Assembly (NCBI GenBank): GCA_002284895.1
Contig: CP015605.1
Span: 1,178,001-1,242,000, forward strand
Length of the DNA: 64,000 nt
Reading direction: 5' to 3'
Origin: Actinobacteria bacterium IMCC19121
Lineage (GTDB): Bacteria; Actinomycetota; Actinomycetes; Nanopelagicales; Nanopelagicaceae
The stretch's first letter is position 1. Each line of letters opens with the position of its first letter. A program made the translations under genes and the position numbers. Positions 44,223 through 53,715 of this stretch are shown piece after piece. The notes under the pieces were generated by a model. It did not search any database. It saw only the letters and a list, made by a program, of their open reading frames with translations, and was not told the DNA's origin.

Positions 44223-45188
44223 CTTAATGATTCGCAGTGGTTCTTGTCCACGTGCAATTAAACGCTCAAAATGCAGTTCGCGTTTTTCATTAAAGCGGTT
44301 GGATTCTGTGGTGGCCTTGGCCAAAAATGCCGCAAGTTCTTCACGAGCAGCTAGGCCATCACCGCTCAGGTCCGTGCGATCAAAGACGTTCCAAGCACGA
44401 AGGACCGGTGCAACTACCTCTTCTAAATGCTGCTGCATGTCATAAATTCCAGCTAGCGCAATCTGAACGGCTTTTCGGCCAAAGCCTGGCATGTTCGCGC
44501 CCGGCATATCAAAATTCGTTACAACATCGGCAATAGCGCGCATGGAAGCATTCGGTTCCATATCAAGGGCTGCACCTAGAGTGTTGCGATAGAAAAGCAT
44601 GTGTAAGTTTTCATCCAAAGAAACACGTTGCATCATTGATTCTGCAATTGGGTCATCTGAAATCTTGCCAGTGTTACGGTGTGAGATACGTGTGGCTAAT
44701 TCTTGGAAAGAAACATAGGCGATGGTGTGCAGCATGTCATTTTCATAAGGAGTCTGATAGCCCAATGACATATGTGCCATACGCAGATCTTCAAGCTCAT
44801 ATGGATCAACACCACGCGTTGCCATTAAATAATCTCTGATAACAATGCTGTGACGTGCCTCTTCTGCCGTCCAACGTTCAATCCACGTTCCCCAAGCACC
44901 ATCACGGCCCATTGAGAGCGCAATTTCAGTGTGGTAGCTCGGCAAGTTATCTTCAGTTAATAAATTAAGAATTAAAGAATCTTGGGCAACAGGGGTCAGA
45001 CGTGAATCTTTTGCTTCCCATGCATCACCGTTGAGAGGCCCAGCAAAATCGCGACCTTCAGACCATGGGACATACTCATGGGGATACCAATTTTTTTGTA
45101 CCTTCAAATGCCGATCAAGTTCGACAGCAACAACAGGTTCTAGGTCTCGAATAAGTCGAGCTTGAATCGCCTTGCTGTCATAAGTCAT
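44220..45188 (-). CDS. acyl-ACP desaturase (ferritin-like di-iron)
   Basis: A 322-residue soluble stearoyl-ACP desaturase homologue. Two EXXH-type iron motifs are visible: EEARH in TAEEARHSIVIRD (about 110-122) and DENLH in VSLDENLHMLFYRN (about 190-203). It would introduce a double bond into a carrier-bound acyl chain, adjusting membrane fluidity, as DesA1/DesA2 do in mycobacteria. It has its own leaderless-type promoter and shares no obvious substrate with the neighbouring nitrogen genes. Confidence 0.88.
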   Translation of the reverse strand: MTYDSKAIQARLIRDLEPVVAVELDRHLKVQKNWYPHEYVPWSEGRDFAGPLNGDAWEAKDSRLTPVAQDSLILNLLTEDNLPSYHTEIALSMGRDGAWGTWIERWTAEEARHSIVIRDYLMATRGVDPYELEDLRMAHMSLGYQTPYENDMLHTIAYVSFQELATRISHRNTGKISDDPIAESMMQRVSLDENLHMLFYRNTLGAALDMEPNASMRAIADVVTNFDMPGANMPGFGRKAVQIALAGIYDMQQHLEEVVAPVLRAWNVFDRTDLSGDGLAAREELAAFLAKATTESNRFNEKRELHFERLIARGQEPLRIIK

Positions 45189-45195
45189 AGGCGCA

Positions 45196-45201
45196 ACGCT
45201 A
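45196..45201 (-). promoter_or_regulatory. -10 hexamer, leaderless promoter of the desaturase
   Basis: TAGCGT, then 7 bases, then the ATG at 45188 on the minus strand. It lies in the short gap after the trmD stop. Confidence 0.6.
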
Positions 45202-45226
45202 CGGTAGTTCTTGGGTTACTGACGAG

Positions 45227-45895
45227 TTATAAATTCTCTTTCGCACGCTCAATCGCTTGTGCTGCTCGCCACTTTGCGATTTCTCCGTGATTTCCACTCA
45301 ACAAAATCTCTGGAACTGCGATATCACGCCAATTCTGAGGCTTTGTGAAGTTGGGATATTCAAGATATCCCTCTTCATTATGTGACTCTTCAGCAAGTGA
45401 TTCAGGATTTCCAAGGACACCTGGAATTAATCGAGTAATAGCTTCAATCATCACAAGGGATGCAACTTCTCCCCCACCTAAAACATAATCTCCAATTGAT
45501 ACTTCATGAACACGATGATTCTTTGAAAGATAATACTGGCGTACTCGATCATCAATACCTTCATAGCGACCACAAGCAAAAACTAGGTGTGATGCCTTGG
45601 AAAACTTCACTGCCATTGGCTGATCAAAGCGCTTTCCTGCAGGAGTTAAAATGATTAAATCTGTTTGCGCACCCATCAATGGATCAAGGGCTTGTCCCCA
45701 CACTTCAGGCATCATGACCATTCCAGCGCCTCCACCGTAAGGTGTGTCATCAACCTGGTTATGAACATTTGTAGCAAAGCTGCGCAGATCGTGAATACCG
45801 AATTCTACGATTCCACTCTCTCGTGCTTTGCCTAAAAGAGAGAGTTTGAGCGGTGCGAAATATTCAGGAAATATCGTGACAGCATCAATTTTCAT
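45227..45895 (-). CDS. trmD: tRNA (guanine-N1)-methyltransferase
   Basis: A 222-residue SPOUT methyltransferase modifying G37 in tRNAs, which prevents +1 frameshifts. The knot motifs FACGRYEGIDDRVRQ (about 108-122) and SIGDYVLGGGEVASLVMIEA (about 133-152) are present. It overlaps rimM (ATGA) and ends the rpsP-khpA-rimM-trmD operon. The rplS gene that normally follows is not here; a desaturase gene takes its place. Confidence 0.95.
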   Translation of the reverse strand: MKIDAVTIFPEYFAPLKLSLLGKARESGIVEFGIHDLRSFATNVHNQVDDTPYGGGAGMVMMPEVWGQALDPLMGAQTDLIILTPAGKRFDQPMAVKFSKASHLVFACGRYEGIDDRVRQYYLSKNHRVHEVSIGDYVLGGGEVASLVMIEAITRLIPGVLGNPESLAEESHNEEGYLEYPNFTKPQNWRDIAVPEILLSGNHGEIAKWRAAQAIERAKENL

Positions 45896-46395
45896 TTAAC
45901 TTCCCCTGACATATCAGGTGGAATGACAACAACTCTACGAGCAGCAATATCAACAACCGGAACTAGTTCATGAACAAATGGAATCAGCATTTCGCCAGTT
46001 TCGGTCTTAATCGCTAACAAGTCTTGTCCTGGAAGATTAACTACATCGCTCACTTCACCGATAATTTGTCCAGATTCAAGTTCAGCCGAACATCCAACGA
46101 GCTGGAGCACGTGATAATCATCTTCATCAATACCTGGCTCATTGATATCCACATCGCAATAAATCAGAGTGTTGCGTAGCTTTTCAATTCCATTGCGATC
46201 AGTGATGCCGCTAAAACCCAGCAATAAAATGCCGTTATGGACTCGGCCAGAGGTAATTGTTAACTCACCGTGGGCATCTGTTTGAACTTTGTTACCAATG
46301 GCAAAACGACGATCAGGTTCATCAGTTCGAACCTCAATCGTCGCTTCTCCAAGAATTCCGTGGGCGCGACCGATGCGCCCCACGAGTAAACGCAT
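45892..46395 (-). CDS. rimM: ribosome maturation factor RimM
   Basis: A 167-residue 16S rRNA processing protein that helps assemble the 30S head and binds S19. The N-terminal RimM domain (VGRIGRAHGILGEATIEVRTDEP, read in two halves, about 4-26) and the C-terminal PRC barrel (about 95-160) are both complete. It is transcribed between khpA and trmD, a normal arrangement. It ends in the ATGA overlap with trmD. Confidence 0.94.
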   Translation of the reverse strand: MRLLVGRIGRAHGILGEATIEVRTDEPDRRFAIGNKVQTDAHGELTITSGRVHNGILLLGFSGITDRNGIEKLRNTLIYCDVDINEPGIDEDDYHVLQLVGCSAELESGQIIGEVSDVVNLPGQDLLAIKTETGEMLIPFVHELVPVVDIAARRVVVIPPDMSGEVK

Positions 46396-46397
46396 TG

Positions 46398-46637
46398 TTA
46401 GCGTGCTTCGTCGGTCTCGATGAGATCGACGCGAACAGTACGTCCTGCAATTGCACTTACGACCGTGCGAAGTGCCTTTGCAGTGCGACCATTACGACCA
46501 ATAACTTTGCCGATATCTTCAGGGTTCACTCGAACCTCAAGAGTTGTTCCACGACGATGATTCTTTTCTGCAACAACTACATCATCGGGATTATCGACGA
46601 TTCCCTTTACTAAATGCTCTAGGGCTTCATCCATCAT
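46398..46637 (-). CDS. khpA: KH-domain RNA-binding protein
   Basis: A 79-residue protein with one KH domain; the GxxG loop is GRNG in VIGRNGRTAKALRTV (about 45-59). KhpA proteins bind RNA broadly and influence cell division in other bacteria. It lies two bases after rpsP and two before rimM. The name is by size and context. Confidence 0.92.
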   Translation of the reverse strand: MMDEALEHLVKGIVDNPDDVVVAEKNHRRGTTLEVRVNPEDIGKVIGRNGRTAKALRTVVSAIAGRTVRVDLIETDEAR

Positions 46638-46639
46638 TG

Positions 46640-47194
46640 TTATTCGGCAGCCGCTTCTTCAGTTGGAGTTTCAACAACAGCTTCAGCAACAGTTTCAACA
46701 ACTGCCTCTGCTGGTGCTTCAACAACTTCCTCAACTACAGCTTCAGCAACTTGTGCCTCAACCACTGCTTCTTCAACAACTGGGTTTGCCTTTGCAGCTA
46801 ACTTCTCTTGTGCCTTCTTCTTAAGAGTAGTTGCGCCTTCTTTTGGTTCATCCATTGCCTGCTTCATAGCTGCTTCGTAAGCAACATGCTTGCCGACCTT
46901 TGGAGCTGCAACACGAAGTGTGCCTTCAGTTCCAGGAAGACCCTTAAATTTTTGCCAATCTCCAGTGACCTTCAGAAGAGCCTCTACAGCCTCTGATGGT
47001 TGTGCACCAACACCGAGCCAGTACAGAGCACGCTCTGAGTTGATCTCAATAAGTGATGGTTCTTGTCCTGGAACATAACGACCAATTTCTTCAATTGAAA
47101 GACCGTTACGTGCCTTGCGTGAGTCTGTAACAACTACGCGGAAAAATGGTGTGCGGATTTTACCCATGCGCATTAAACGAATTTTTGTAGCCAA
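46640..47194 (-). CDS. rpsP: 30S ribosomal protein S16 with long acidic C-terminal tail
   Basis: A 184-residue protein whose first ~85 residues are S16 ([18 protein letters not shown], about 5-22). It starts with TTG; the usual MATKIRL follows. Bacterial S16 is usually 80-100 residues. Here a region of about 100 residues follows: a basic part (about 90-130) and then a low-complexity Val/Glu/Ala tail (about 135-184). Longer S16 tails are known in other Actinobacteria. The tail is likely disordered and surface-exposed on the ribosome. Confidence 0.93.
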   Translation of the reverse strand: MATKIRLMRMGKIRTPFFRVVVTDSRKARNGLSIEEIGRYVPGQEPSLIEINSERALYWLGVGAQPSEAVEALLKVTGDWQKFKGLPGTEGTLRVAAPKVGKHVAYEAAMKQAMDEPKEGATTLKKKAQEKLAAKANPVVEEAVVEAQVAEAVVEEVVEAPAEAVVETVAEAVVETPTEEAAAE

Positions 47195-47357
47195 GTGAGG
47201 TTGTGCTCCTGTTTATGTGTGTCATAAAAATCAATCGCAGCGGGGTGCGCAATCAATTACATACAACTATCGGTCGTGGATGTTGAACGGGGGTAGAGGG
47301 CCCCATCAACAGGTGCCCAATTCTGCCATCTAAGGGTGGCAAAGGTGAAATCGAGCT
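47195..47357 (-). other. spacer between ffh and rpsP
   Basis: No gene is seen here. It must hold the start signal of the rpsP operon. I do not find a TANNNT hexamer at leaderless distance. AGGAG at about 47203-47210 on the minus strand is a possible ribosome-binding site, 11 bases from the TTG. A 5-bp stem (47324-47328 with 47337-47341) lies downstream of ffh. Confidence 0.4.
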
Positions 47358-48794
47358 TTATTGCCCCTCTTCCAGGGCTCGTTTGGCTGGGTTACCTGAT
47401 TTTGACTTCTTCTTGGGCGCAGCGCTCTTGATAGCTGCCTTAGGCATTGCAGGAAGACCCATACCTGCCATGCCCTGCGGCATGCCGCCATTTCGCACCT
47501 GCTTCATCATCTTTTGGGCAGCAGAAAAGCGATCGACCAAGTTATTCACATCAGAGACTTTTCGACCAGAGCCCAGTGCGATGCGCGCACGTCGTGAGCC
47601 ATTGAGAACTTTAGGATCGCGTCGCTCCGTTGGAGTCATTGATTGCACAATTGCTTTAGTTCGAACTATTTCACCTTCATCAAAGTTTTCAATCTGTTTC
47701 TTCATCGCCCCAGCACCTGGCAACATGCCTAATAACTTAGACATTGATCCCATCTTGGACATGGCCTGTAACTGCTCCAAGAAATCTTCTAAAGTGAAAT
47801 CTTCACCGCTGGCAAACTTAGCCTCCAGTTTTGCAGATGTATCACCATCAAAAGCCTTTTTAGCTTGCTCAGCAAGAGTTGCAACATCGCCCATTCCGAG
47901 AATGCGAGATGCCATTCGGTCAGGATAGAAAATATCGAAATCACTGAGCTTTTCGCCAGTAGATGCAAACATAATTGGGCGCTTGGTAATGGAAGCAATT
48001 GAAAGGGCCGCACCACCGCGAGCATCACCATCGAGTTTGGTTAATACGACTCCGTCAAAGCCAACGCCATCTAAGAATGCTTGCGATGTCCTGACGGCAT
48101 CTTGACCAATCATTGCATCAACTACAAAGAGAATCTCATCTGGATTAACGGCATCTCGGATATCTGCGGCCTGCTTCATTAACTCTTCATCAATACCCAA
48201 ACGACCTGCGGTATCAACAATGACCATGTTATAGAGCTTTGATTTAGCAAATTCGATACCGCTCTTTGCAACCTTTACTGGATCTCCAACACCATTTCCT
48301 GGTTCTGGTGCAAAGACTGGAACACCAATGCTTTCACCAACAACTTGCAGTTGGGTAACAGCGTTAGGACGTTGTAAGTCAGAGGCAATGAGAAGAGGTG
48401 TATTTCCTTGCTCAGCGTAAAACTTGGCAAGCTTTCCGGCCAATGTAGTTTTACCGGCACCTTGCAAACCAGCCAACATAATCACTGTTGGAGGATTCTT
48501 TGCAAAACGGACTCTGCGAGCCTCTCCTCCAAGAATTTCAATAAGAGAGGCGTTAACGATTTCAAATATTGCTTGACCCTGATTAGTTCCAGATTGCATT
48601 GTTGGAAGAGCGGCTAAAGATTTCTCACGTACTTGCTCCACAAAGCTTTCCACGACAGATAGCGCAACATCAGATTCCAGCAATGCCTGGCGAATCTCAG
48701 CACAGGTTGCATCGATATCAGCGCTACTTATCTTGCCGCGTGAGCGAAGCGATGAAAAAGCGCTGCTAAATCTAGAGGTCAGTGACTCAAACAT
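47358..48794 (-). CDS. ffh: signal recognition particle protein Ffh
   Basis: A 478-residue SRP GTPase that targets membrane proteins to FtsY with 4.5S RNA. The N domain covers about 1-90, the G domain has GLQGAGKTTLAGKLAKF (about 105-121), DTAGRLGIDEELM and TKLDGDARGGAAL, and the methionine-rich M domain runs from about 325 to 455. Its end is basic and Lys-rich. A TAGTCT hexamer at 48804-48809 lies 9 bases before the ATG, a little far for the leaderless pattern. Confidence 0.96.
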   Translation of the reverse strand: MFESLTSRFSSAFSSLRSRGKISSADIDATCAEIRQALLESDVALSVVESFVEQVREKSLAALPTMQSGTNQGQAIFEIVNASLIEILGGEARRVRFAKNPPTVIMLAGLQGAGKTTLAGKLAKFYAEQGNTPLLIASDLQRPNAVTQLQVVGESIGVPVFAPEPGNGVGDPVKVAKSGIEFAKSKLYNMVIVDTAGRLGIDEELMKQAADIRDAVNPDEILFVVDAMIGQDAVRTSQAFLDGVGFDGVVLTKLDGDARGGAALSIASITKRPIMFASTGEKLSDFDIFYPDRMASRILGMGDVATLAEQAKKAFDGDTSAKLEAKFASGEDFTLEDFLEQLQAMSKMGSMSKLLGMLPGAGAMKKQIENFDEGEIVRTKAIVQSMTPTERRDPKVLNGSRRARIALGSGRKVSDVNNLVDRFSAAQKMMKQVRNGGMPQGMAGMGLPAMPKAAIKSAAPKKKSKSGNPAKRALEEGQ

Positions 48795-48806
48795 AAGGCG
48801 CTAAGA

Positions 48807-51080
48807 CTACTTGAGCAGTTGCAATAATCGCGAAGCTACCTCGTTAGCCCGCTCATCACTTAGCGGGCCTCCCGTAAGTTCTGTCACATATAAAGTATCA
48901 ATTGCTTCAGCGCCAAGGGTTGTAACAATGGCAGATCTAATGTCGACCTTAGATTGTGTAATTCCAGCACCGATTCTAAAGAGCAATCCTGGCCTATCGT
49001 GACTTCTCACTTCAATGATTGTCGCCTCAGTTGCCCCATCATTGAAAAACTCAACAATTGGATCTGGCACAGGAATTGATGGAATTGATGCATATGCCTG
49101 TGCTCTAGCAATTAACCTATCTTCAATATGAGATGCATCATTAAATGCTTTTTCGATTTCATTTCTTATGTTTTGGGCAGTAACGGCCGGCGCATGAGGT
49201 TCTGGTGTGACAATCCATTTCATAACAGCTGAGGTACCGTGAGTCTTAGTTCTAGCAGACCGGACATCTAGACGGGAAGTGTTAATTACTCCAGCTACTA
49301 AAGAAAGCAAACCTGGTTTATCTGGTGAAATGATTTCTATTGAATAACCATTTTCGCGTTGTTCAAGATTAACTTGTAATGCTCCGCTCTCAGCTACCTT
49401 CAACTGTTCTGGAGTGATCTCAGGTTGGGCAGCAATAGTGCTAGATCCCGACATTGCTTTCTTAACTCGCTTTACAAGATCCGAAACTAAAGTGGCCTTC
49501 CAATCACTCCATCCAGCACTTCCCGTAGCTTCACCATCGGCGATGCTAAGTGCATGCAATAGTTCTAACGTTGTTAAATCTGGTATGACAGCAACAATGG
49601 ATTGAATAGTTGCGGGATCATCAAGATCACGCCTTGTTGCTGTGGCAGATAAGAGCAAGTGGTGTTTAACCAGAATCTTAATTACTTCCACATCCTCAGG
49701 TGGGAAGCCAATTCTTTGAGCCAAAGGTTCAATTAAACGCTCTCCCCTAATGGAATGATCCTCAACATCACCCTTACCAATGTCATGGAAAAGTGCGGCA
49801 AAGAGAAGCAAATCAGGTCGGTGAACTTTTCGGGTTAGAGCAGCAGCATGAACGGCAGTTTCAACCATGTGTCTATCCACGGTATGGCGGTGTAGTGCAT
49901 TTCTTTGTGGCAAAGAGCGCAATGCTCTCCATTCTGGTATCCAATAGAAAATTATCTCTTCTTGATCAAGGGCCTCAAAGATTGAAACCATTGATTCACC
50001 TGCCCCAATAAGTGAAATCAGATGTTCGCGAGCCTCTCGTGGCCAAGGATTAGGGAGTAACCCTTTACCTTCCTTTAGTGCTGCAGATAAAAGCGAGTAA
50101 GAATCTAGGGAGATAGGAAGTCCTAATTGAGCTGCGGTTGCTGCTGCACGAAGTCCTAACATGGGATCGTCCTGTAAATCTGTCGAAGGACTAATCACAA
50201 TTTCTTTTTGCGAAACGTTAATGTTCTTAGCGACACTGTCTGTTCGTGGTTTACGAAGAAATCGCCCTAAGCCATCCCTATTTCTTTGCCCCAATTGGTG
50301 CCACGTGAATTCAAGTAAATAGTCAACCGATCTGGCTGCTTGTGCCACATCGCTCATTAAGGCATCTGCGTTGATGTAATCAAGCTCGCGTGCCACCGCA
50401 TCTTGTTCCTGAAAAAGTAATCTGTCTTTGTTTCGTCCACTCGTTTGATGCAAAGTTTCACGAACGTCATTGAGCTTTGATTCAGCCCAACTAATGCGTT
50501 CAAGTGGAACTTTAGTTGCACCCGATAAAGAAATAGCTCGAAGGGCGTTAATGTCTCGCAACCCACCGCGAGCTTCTTTCACATCGGGTTCAAGTAGATA
50601 AGCCAACTCTCCAGCACGCTCATGACGCTCTTCTAAAGATTGTTTAAGTTCAGATAAACGGTCGCGTGCATGTTTGCGCCATGCTTCCAAGCTCTCAGTT
50701 TGCACCACTGCAACTAAATCGGCATCCCCTGCAACAAGGCGAATATCTAGTAGACCAAGTGCTACCTTTAAATCTGATTCAGCAGCATCACGTGTCTCTG
50801 TGCGCGTGCGAACGGAGTGATCCACACTCATGTTGTCCCACAGTGGATAAAGAAGGTTATTTACGAATTCACTTAATGCGCTTTGTGAAAATTGTCCTTG
50901 ATGCAAAATTATGATGTCTAGATCAGAGCCTGGAGAAAGTTCTCCCCGACCATAACCACCAACGGCAGCTATTGCTAAACCTTTAGCGCTCTTTCCAGTT
51001 TTTCCTAGAGCGTCATTAAAAAGCGAGAGAAGGAAGCGATCGCTCTCGTTCGATCGCTCCCTTCGCTCACGTGTGCTCAT
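48807..51080 (-). CDS. glnD: PII uridylyltransferase
   Basis: A 757-residue enzyme that attaches UMP to PII when glutamine is low and removes it when high. The nucleotidyltransferase motif GGYGRGELSPGSDLDI (about 41-56), the HD phosphohydrolase domain (LFHDIGKGDVEDHS, about 431-444) and two C-terminal ACT domains (about 575-650 and 690-757) are visible. It is third in amtB-glnB-glnD, so sensor, effector and target are expressed together. Confidence 0.95.
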   Translation of the reverse strand: MSTRERRERSNESDRFLLSLFNDALGKTGKSAKGLAIAAVGGYGRGELSPGSDLDIIILHQGQFSQSALSEFVNNLLYPLWDNMSVDHSVRTRTETRDAAESDLKVALGLLDIRLVAGDADLVAVVQTESLEAWRKHARDRLSELKQSLEERHERAGELAYLLEPDVKEARGGLRDINALRAISLSGATKVPLERISWAESKLNDVRETLHQTSGRNKDRLLFQEQDAVARELDYINADALMSDVAQAARSVDYLLEFTWHQLGQRNRDGLGRFLRKPRTDSVAKNINVSQKEIVISPSTDLQDDPMLGLRAAATAAQLGLPISLDSYSLLSAALKEGKGLLPNPWPREAREHLISLIGAGESMVSIFEALDQEEIIFYWIPEWRALRSLPQRNALHRHTVDRHMVETAVHAAALTRKVHRPDLLLFAALFHDIGKGDVEDHSIRGERLIEPLAQRIGFPPEDVEVIKILVKHHLLLSATATRRDLDDPATIQSIVAVIPDLTTLELLHALSIADGEATGSAGWSDWKATLVSDLVKRVKKAMSGSSTIAAQPEITPEQLKVAESGALQVNLEQRENGYSIEIISPDKPGLLSLVAGVINTSRLDVRSARTKTHGTSAVMKWIVTPEPHAPAVTAQNIRNEIEKAFNDASHIEDRLIARAQAYASIPSIPVPDPIVEFFNDGATEATIIEVRSHDRPGLLFRIGAGITQSKVDIRSAIVTTLGAEAIDTLYVTELTGGPLSDERANEVASRLLQLLK

Positions 51081-51089
51081 ATGAGTATC

Positions 51090-52729
<1,640 letters not shown>

Positions 52730-52853
52730 ATTTTCATCTGCTTTCGAGATTGTTGAATGAAATTTCTCGCCTTTGAGATGGGCATACCTTCTCTAGACCC
52801 GGTTACGGCAGATGATGTGAACTATTGCGGGGGCGTGACAAATTCGCTCCTGT

Positions 52854-52869
52854 GTTACGACTAAGTTAC
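52854..52869. promoter_or_regulatory. GlnR-like direct repeat GTTAC-N6-GTTAC upstream of amtB
   Basis: Two GTTAC units have 6 bases between them (11-bp period), with a GTGAC at 52835-52839 and another GTTAC at 52802-52806 in the same 135-base spacer. GlnR boxes (gTnAC-N6-GaAAC) have this spacing. The second unit matches only partly. The pair overlaps the ftsY stop codon and lies about 125 bases from the amtB start. Confidence 0.4.
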
Positions 52870-53702
52870 GAAAGAAGCCCTTGGATGTAGCTATCGGCCT
52901 CAAATTGGGCAAAGTCTGCTTCGGACTCCCCCGTGCCAATCCATTTGATCGGGATATCGAGTTCCTTCTCAATAGCCAGCGCAACTCCACCTCGGGCGCT
53001 TCCATCTATCTTGGTCAAGATAATCCCAGTGACATTAACTGCCTCGGTAAATATCTTTGCTTGCTGCAAACCATTTTGACCAGTAGTTGAATCAATTACT
53101 AACAAGACTTCATTAATTGCGAAGACTTTCTCAACTACACGCTTAACTTTTTCAAGCTCTGCCATTAAATCATTTTTATTATGTAAACGCCCTGCGGTAT
53201 CAATAATGAGGAAATCAGCTTTACTCTCTTGAGCCTTCTTAGCAGCATCAAATGCAACCGATGCTGGATCACCATTAGCTTTACCCGAAACTACCTCAAC
53301 ACCAATTCTCATCCCCCACGTTTGCAACTGCTCAACGGCTGCTGCGCGGAAAGTATCCCCGGCTGCCATCACAACATTCTTACCGCTCTTTTTTAGATTT
53401 GCAGCAAGCTTTGCAACGCTTGTGGTTTTTCCAGTCCCATTAACACCAACAACCATAATCACCGTTGTCTCTTGTCCCAAGAGTGCACCGCGATTTTTAG
53501 TTGATAGATGTGTTGAAAGAATTTGAGAAAGTGCCTCTTGAGCATTCTCGCTCTTAACTTTACGGGCTTGTTCTAAGAACTCTTTAGTAAGTGATGGACC
53601 CAAATCAGAGAGTAGTAACTCTTCTTCTAACTCTTTCCAGTCTGCAGGTGCAAAATCATTAGTACCTTTGATTTTGGCAATGAATTTGCTAAATAAACCC
53701 AT
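52866..53702 (-). CDS. ftsY: signal recognition particle receptor FtsY (short form)
   Basis: A 278-residue SRP receptor GTPase. The N domain (about 1-75) and G domain (GVNGTGKTTSVAKLA, DTAGRLHNKNDLM, TKIDGSARGG) are complete. The acidic, membrane-attaching A domain and the transmembrane anchor of typical actinobacterial FtsY (400 or more residues) are missing, so membrane contact must come from the amphipathic N-terminal helix (MGLFSKFIAKIKG). It lies directly after smc. Confidence 0.95.
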   Translation of the reverse strand: MGLFSKFIAKIKGTNDFAPADWKELEEELLLSDLGPSLTKEFLEQARKVKSENAQEALSQILSTHLSTKNRGALLGQETTVIMVVGVNGTGKTTSVAKLAANLKKSGKNVVMAAGDTFRAAAVEQLQTWGMRIGVEVVSGKANGDPASVAFDAAKKAQESKADFLIIDTAGRLHNKNDLMAELEKVKRVVEKVFAINEVLLVIDSTTGQNGLQQAKIFTEAVNVTGIILTKIDGSARGGVALAIEKELDIPIKWIGTGESEADFAQFEADSYIQGLLS

Positions 53703-53715
53703 GAGAAAGCTTTAC

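Noticed and set aside
47195-47357. 4.5S (SRP) RNA next to ffh
   Set aside because: The spacer has G/C-rich pieces but lacks the conserved GGAAG/AGCA domain IV loop motif.
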